This document shows, piece after piece, positions 59,685 to 64,000 of a stretch of DNA of 64,000 nucleotides (the first letter of the stretch is position 1; the number at the start of each line of letters is the position of its first letter). Under the pieces are notes generated by a model. The model was given only the letters and a program-made list of their open reading frames with translations. It searched no databases and was not told the origin of the DNA. The stretch covers positions 2,170,001-2,234,000 of the forward strand of contig JANUWF010001491.1 in assembly GCA_026120185.1 (NCBI GenBank), in the 5' to 3' direction. The DNA is from Voacanga thouarsii. Its lineage: Eukaryota > Streptophyta > Magnoliopsida > Gentianales > Apocynaceae. The translations under genes were made by a program, and so were the position numbers.

Positions 59685-60290
59685 TTACTTAGCCCTTTCC
59701 CTTTTTTTAGAAAAAGTGGTCATAGTCATTTTACCCAGTAAATAAGACTCACACGTACCATGTGATTCAAAATCAGATGAACCAAAGTCACCAAGCTTGT
59801 ATAACTTAGAGATGGGATTCTCGTTTACATAGCCTAAATGATAATGCCATAAGTAAGATTGGTTCGCGTTACCTTTTTTTGGTTTCTTATTGTTTACATT
59901 GATAATATGATTTTCCATGTCTAGAACATCCAAACTATTCATCAAAATTGCAATTCCATAGTAGATGTCATTTAATGAAAAAGAACAACTTTTATTCTTG
60001 AAAATCAAATGAAATCTACATAAATCTAAATAAGTAACTGAGATAATATTTTTAAGTAAAATTAGTACATAATAGTAGTTTTCTAGTTCTAGGATTAATC
60101 TAGAAGGTAAGTGTAGATGATAACTCCCCACAGCAAGTGCAGTAACCTTTACTCTATTTGTAGCACCAAGATTCACATTACCTTTTCCTAGCTTCCTATT
60201 GCTCTTTAGTCCTTGTAAATTATTGTGTAAATAAGATCCATATCCAATATCCAATACCTATATCTCATTAATAAATGTAGTATTGATTTC
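59685..60290 (-). pseudogene. E5 protease and GAG-pre-integrase region
   Basis: A 189-residue open segment (59685-60254) plus upstream codons. 'YWILDIGYGSYLHNNLQGLK' is the protease active-site region with DIG instead of DTG/DSG. Then come 'VTALAVGSYHLHLPSRLILE' and 'NIISVTYLDLCRFHL'. The integrase zinc-binding block follows, 'YLWHYHLGYVNEN' with 'CESYLLGKM', in which a His and a Cys are replaced. The processing protease would be inactive with this active site. It is a different copia family from E1, E2 and E3. Confidence 0.88.
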
Positions 60291-60317
60291 AATTAGAAAC
60301 ATACCAGGAATAGAAGA

Positions 60318-60407
60318 AGAAGTGCGTCCAAACTTCTCTTTTGAACTAGAAGTGCATCCAAACTTCTCTTTCAAAGTAGTAGTGCATCCAAACTTCTCCT
60401 TCTCTTT
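60318..60407 (-). repeat. Three 30-bp in-frame tandem repeats in E5 gag-pol
   Basis: Units at 60318-60347, 60348-60377 and 60378-60407 each encode about ten residues of the type 'KEKFGCTSSS'. They lie between the gag knuckle and protease. Units two and three differ at few positions, so expansion is fairly recent relative to the element or was maintained. Confidence 0.85.
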
Positions 60408-61208
60408 CCTTTCCTTCACAGTCTCTAGGTAGCTTTTACAGTTGCACTTCCAATGACCTATTTTACCACAATGGTGACATGGTCCTTAGGTAGTTGTCTC
60501 ATTCTTCTTCATACCACTTTTAGGCTTGGTTGGATTCTTCTTCTTCTTCTTCTTCTTACAAACATTTTTCCTTTTAGAAGAAGAATCAACTAACAAGATT
60601 GCATTGTTTTCATTCTTCATAGAAGACTCCACAGTCTTAAGAAGATTGATTAGCTCAGATATAGTGATCTCAATTTTATTCATCTAGTAGTTCAACATAT
60701 ATAGTGAAAAATTAGCTGGTAAAGATTGAAGAATTAAGTCTATACTTAATTTGCTATTCATTGTAAACCTAAGTGATCCAAGCTTTTCAATTAATCCCAG
60801 TATTTTAAGTCCATAATTGGCCACAAAAATGCCCTCTACCATTTTAGAACGGAATAGCTGTTTAGTGACCTCATATCTCTCCGTCCTAAATTGCTTATCC
60901 AAAAGTTCTCTTATATGGAAAATAATTGTAGGAGCATCTATATGCTTATGCTATTTTTAAATCTCAGTGGTCATTGACACCAACATGATACAAGATGTTG
61001 TGTCACTGTCCTCTTGATGCATCTTGTAGACTTCATGCTCTTTAATAGGAGCATCATTAGCCTGTGGTCATAAAATAGGAGTATCTAACACGAAGAGCAA
61101 CTTTTTCAATTTGAGAACTATTCTCAAATTTCTATACAAGTTTAAGAAGTTTGATTCGGTGAGCTTGTTTGTTTTCAAAATGCTACGCAAGTTTAAATTC
61201 GTTTTCAT
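60408..61208 (-). pseudogene. gag: E5 gag pseudogene with zinc knuckle
   Basis: ATG at 61208 gives 'MKTNLNLRSILKTNKL' and 'FLNLYRNLRIVL', the typical N-terminus of copia gag, with a stop after 46 codons. Later pieces are 'YKMHQEDSDTTSCIMLVSM', 'YEVTKQLFRSKMVEG' (60684-60902), 'SLPANFSLYMLNY', a Lys-run segment from a ttc repeat at about 60537, and a nucleocapsid knuckle CHHCGKIGHWKCNC at about 60440-60482 that fits CX2CX4HX4C. Frameshifts and stops disable it. Confidence 0.88.
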
Positions 61209-62195
61209 GATGCAAATGACCTAGATGAAAGATAAGAGATATTAGACTATGTATATAAACATGAAATGCATTTATTTAGGTCTTTACTAAAATTCACATT
61301 CATTCCACTATTTTATTAAAATCAATAGCTCCTACTATTAACTCGGAGAAGCCCGTTGAAAGCTTTTCTAGTGGACCAATATCTAAATTCCTTAAGAATG
61401 ACCTAATTAGGGATGCCTATCCAATACCAGTTACATCAAATGCAACTACTAGTATATGGAGTGATTCACATCTTTGAATCTTAAAACATTTAGTGCCACC
61501 CCAACATAGCCTCTAATACTTTTTATGCTTGGTGATGCCCAACTGAGATAAAGATATTAGTTAAATCCAACTCATTAATCGGGAATCAAATTCCAAAACT
61601 TGAATATACTCGATGTCCAGTAGGCTTTGGAATGCCCAAAAATCTAATCTCGCAAAAGAGATCTCGTTCTTGCTATATTAATGAAAGGCTTCAGATTTAA
61701 TATTGTTTGAGGAATTTAATTATTTAATTAGTGGTCTCATCATTTTGCAAGAATAATAATAATTTGACAAAATTGTAATAGACACGATTACATGGCTTGG
61801 TTATGGACTTTACTACATTGATTTCCTTGAGCCCAGCAGAAAATTAATTATAGCAAAATCTTTGTATTCATGCATGCTTGAGAAGAAAGTCTTACCAGCT
61901 TCTTACTTTGTACTTAATTGCCATCTCCATAATTATGTGAAAAATTTCTAATCCTATCGAACTGATACAATCTAATTGCATAAATTCCTAATAAAGAAAC
62001 CTCAAGTTACATCTGAGGGGGATTAGGTAAGACGAGAAATTATAACAAAATTAAAGATAAAGGCAGGAGACACATGCCCTATTTATTTAAGACAAAGCAA
62101 TAAATATACATGACACAAAATTAGTTAATCAAAATTAATTGGTCTAAATTTATAACCAAGCCAACTTGCCAAAAATATGTCTAAAACACTATAAG

Positions 62196-62245
<50 letters not shown>

Positions 62246-62954
62246 ATATAATATTAATTTCCAGAATCATTATTTTTGAAGATAAATTCATTAGTCCCAA
62301 AATCAAATTTTGGAAAAACTTATGGGGTGCTTTCAGAAAATTGATTCTTATGGGCAAATTGAAAAAGCTAAAAAATAAGATTTTTTTTTAAATATAAAAC
62401 AACCAAGGTTGCACAGGCTTGATGAAGCCTAGCCACCGGTTAGGCAAAAAAATGCCTAGTCATCGGCTGGTTTTCATGAATCTAGTCACAGTTTGGCTAC
62501 CTTTTTTGTTTTTTTTCTTTTTCAATTTCTTTCTAGAATTTCTGTTCATGTTCTTCAATGATTCTAGCAAACGATTCATTTTAACATACGCTAAAGAAAC
62601 ACAAAACCTTTTCCCAATTTTCAATTTTGTTCATATTTTCAATAGAACAGACATTATGTTCTCAAAAACTAAAACTAGAGAAAGAACATCTTCTTTGCAC
62701 AAGCAAATTCACAGAAACAAATTTTCTATACAAAATGCGAAAATGGAAACTTTTTTAGGAAAACAAAGTTTTCAAGGAATAAAAACCCACAATTCAAACA
62801 GGTTTCATAAACTATCATGAAATAATTTCAATGAGCTTTATACCAAAATAGCCAAACCCACTAAATGCATATTTTCCAAAAACCTAAAACCTGAACATGC
62901 ATGAAATAATTTCACAGTAACAATTACAGATCCGTAATAACATATACAAGAAGG
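61209..62954 (-). other. E5 leader
   Basis: About 1.75 kb of noncoding AT-rich DNA between primer site and gag, with a (TA)n run at 62196-62252. The open frame at 62419-62820 has no family features and is regarded as chance. No gene is seen. Confidence 0.65.
62196..62252. repeat. (TA)n microsatellite
   Basis: Long TA run with one TTT interruption near 62231, in the E5 leader. Confidence 0.9.
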
Positions 62955-62964
62955 CTCTAATACC
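62955..62964 (-). other. Primer binding site of E5
   Basis: Minus-strand 'ggtattagag' follows the LTR end by three bases. It matches the tRNA-iMet-type site with limited decay and marks the right limit of the internal region. Confidence 0.75.
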
Positions 62965-62967
62965 TCT

Positions 62968-64000
62968 TGTTGGTTTTGGTCTTAAAATCAGATCACGTAG
63001 CAGAAAATAAACACACAAAAACAAGATAATCGGATCACTTATATATGTTAAAATAGATTGATAAAAAAAAAAAGGGCACGAGTATTACCTTCTTTTGCAA
63101 TTTTCAAAATTTTCTTGAGCCTTTAATTCCAAACAGAAACAAAATCCAATTCCAATCGCTCCATTGTATTCAAAAAATATGAACACCTCTAATAGAAACC
63201 GATGCTAGTGGGTATAATTTTGCTGCTGCTGGGATTTTACTTTGCAGAGAAGTGAACCTCAAAACAATTTTTGAAGAAAAACAAGGAAAAACTGCTCTCA
63301 ATATTTCACACACATAACGGCATAATTAACACATACGTATATATGTTTCCATGTGTTCTGTGCATATTTCCTAATCCTATTAGGAAGCAATAAACATAGC
63401 CCAATTTTCCTTTTCATTATGGCCTATAGTTTCAAATATTGCAATTAGGCCCTTGAATTATAACAAACTTATAATTCGGTCACAAAACTTTTAAATAATT
63501 GTAATTTTAGCCAACTAGTTATAATACTTTATAATTACCCACATTAATTTTTTATTCTCACAAATTAATCCTATAATATTATCATATAATATCTTCGTAC
63601 TAATTCTTCTATTTTGTGTAACCTATTAGGTTTCCAGCCCATTGGTATCAAACTATAAATTAATTCTAATCACTATAGAATTAATAATCTTTAATAATTA
63701 AAATTAATTCATTAATTCTAATTAAGAGTAATTTATTAATTTTTAATTAATAAATTAGTATTTAGCAGATCATGAGCAGCATCTAGCAATGCATTATAAT
63801 CACCAAAAAGTCTAAAAAGTCAAGTGGCTTGACATTAGCTTTTCAGTAGCAAAATGTCAGTCTAATAAACTACTTTCACCATACTATATCTCATTTGCTT
63901 TGAAATATGGAATTACTGTCAACTCAATCTAGAATAAAACTAACTCTAACCCGAATTTATTAGTACTTATTCTAGAATCCATTACTCAGTATGTGTATCA
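62968..64000 (-). repeat. 5' LTR of E5 (R3), continues past window end
   Basis: The minus-strand LTR ends '...aaaccaaca' at 62968, just before the primer site. From about 63430 to the window end it parallels R1 (28860-29350) in the same orientation, for example 'tcaagtggcttgacat' against 'tcaagtaacttgacat'. More than 1 kb is visible. Its outer end and target duplication are outside the window. Confidence 0.85.

Noticed and set aside
62419..62820. 133-codon open frame in the E5 leader
   Set aside because: Low-complexity Phe/Lys-rich product with no motif, located between primer site and gag in the antisense direction.
1..64000. Host protein-coding genes or a novel gene system
   Set aside because: Every recognisable coding motif belongs to retrotransposon gag or pol. 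No exon-like conserved frame outside the elements could be supported.

Overview
The window reads as intergenic heterochromatin from a flowering plant, probably a eudicot. It is AT-rich and I found no intact host gene, tRNA or rRNA. Nearly every part I can assign is LTR-retrotransposon sequence: Ty1/copia and Ty3/gypsy elements plus many LTRs standing alone. The plant assignment rests on element architecture (TG...CA LTRs, tRNA-iMet-type primer sites, copia gag-PR-INT-RT-RH order, 4-kb gypsy-type LTRs), not on a marker gene. All coding regions are pseudogenes with frameshifts and stops. The best preserved is a copia reverse transcriptase at 46183-46725.

Left part (1-30971). Position 1-3455 is a truncated copy of a roughly 4.2-kb LTR family. 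It is followed by a gypsy remnant with only gag left (about 3735-4480) and its own 3.9-kb LTR (4660-8573). Next is an inverted LTR piece (8574-10524) and a minus-strand copia integrase fragment (10525-11140, resuming at 22888). That fragment was split by a gypsy-type element (11141-22887) with 1.1-kb LTRs that carries gag and protease but no RT or integrase. The 3' LTR of that element was split by a 4198-bp solo LTR (18433-22630). From 23854 to 30971 copia LTR copies lie in opposite orientations, and another long solo LTR (24991-28642) sits inside one of them.

Right part (30972-64000). This is one degenerate minus-strand copia element, here E5, into which others nested. E1 (31035-54922, target duplication GTAGT) sits in the E5 integrase. 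E2 (34101-43388) sits in the E1 RT. E3 (44004-47643) sits in the E1 pol, and a solo LTR E4 (50370-52410, duplication ATGGA) sits in the E1 leader. A second solo LTR, C (55075-59375, duplication ATTAT), also lies in the E5 integrase. The E5 gag, protease and integrase are at 59376-61208, its leader runs to about 62954, and its 5' LTR runs off the window end.

Several boundaries are fixed by 5-bp target duplications and by the interrupted reading frame or sequence resuming on the far side, so relative insertion order can be read directly. The most notable items are the group of long LTRs found almost only as solo copies, some with a tRNA-like segment; the solo insertion whose empty site survives in the sister LTR; the pol-less gag-protease element; the tail-to-tail LTR pair; and the E3 locus, whose flanks imply a deletion in the host element. 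Divergence figures are estimates by eye.
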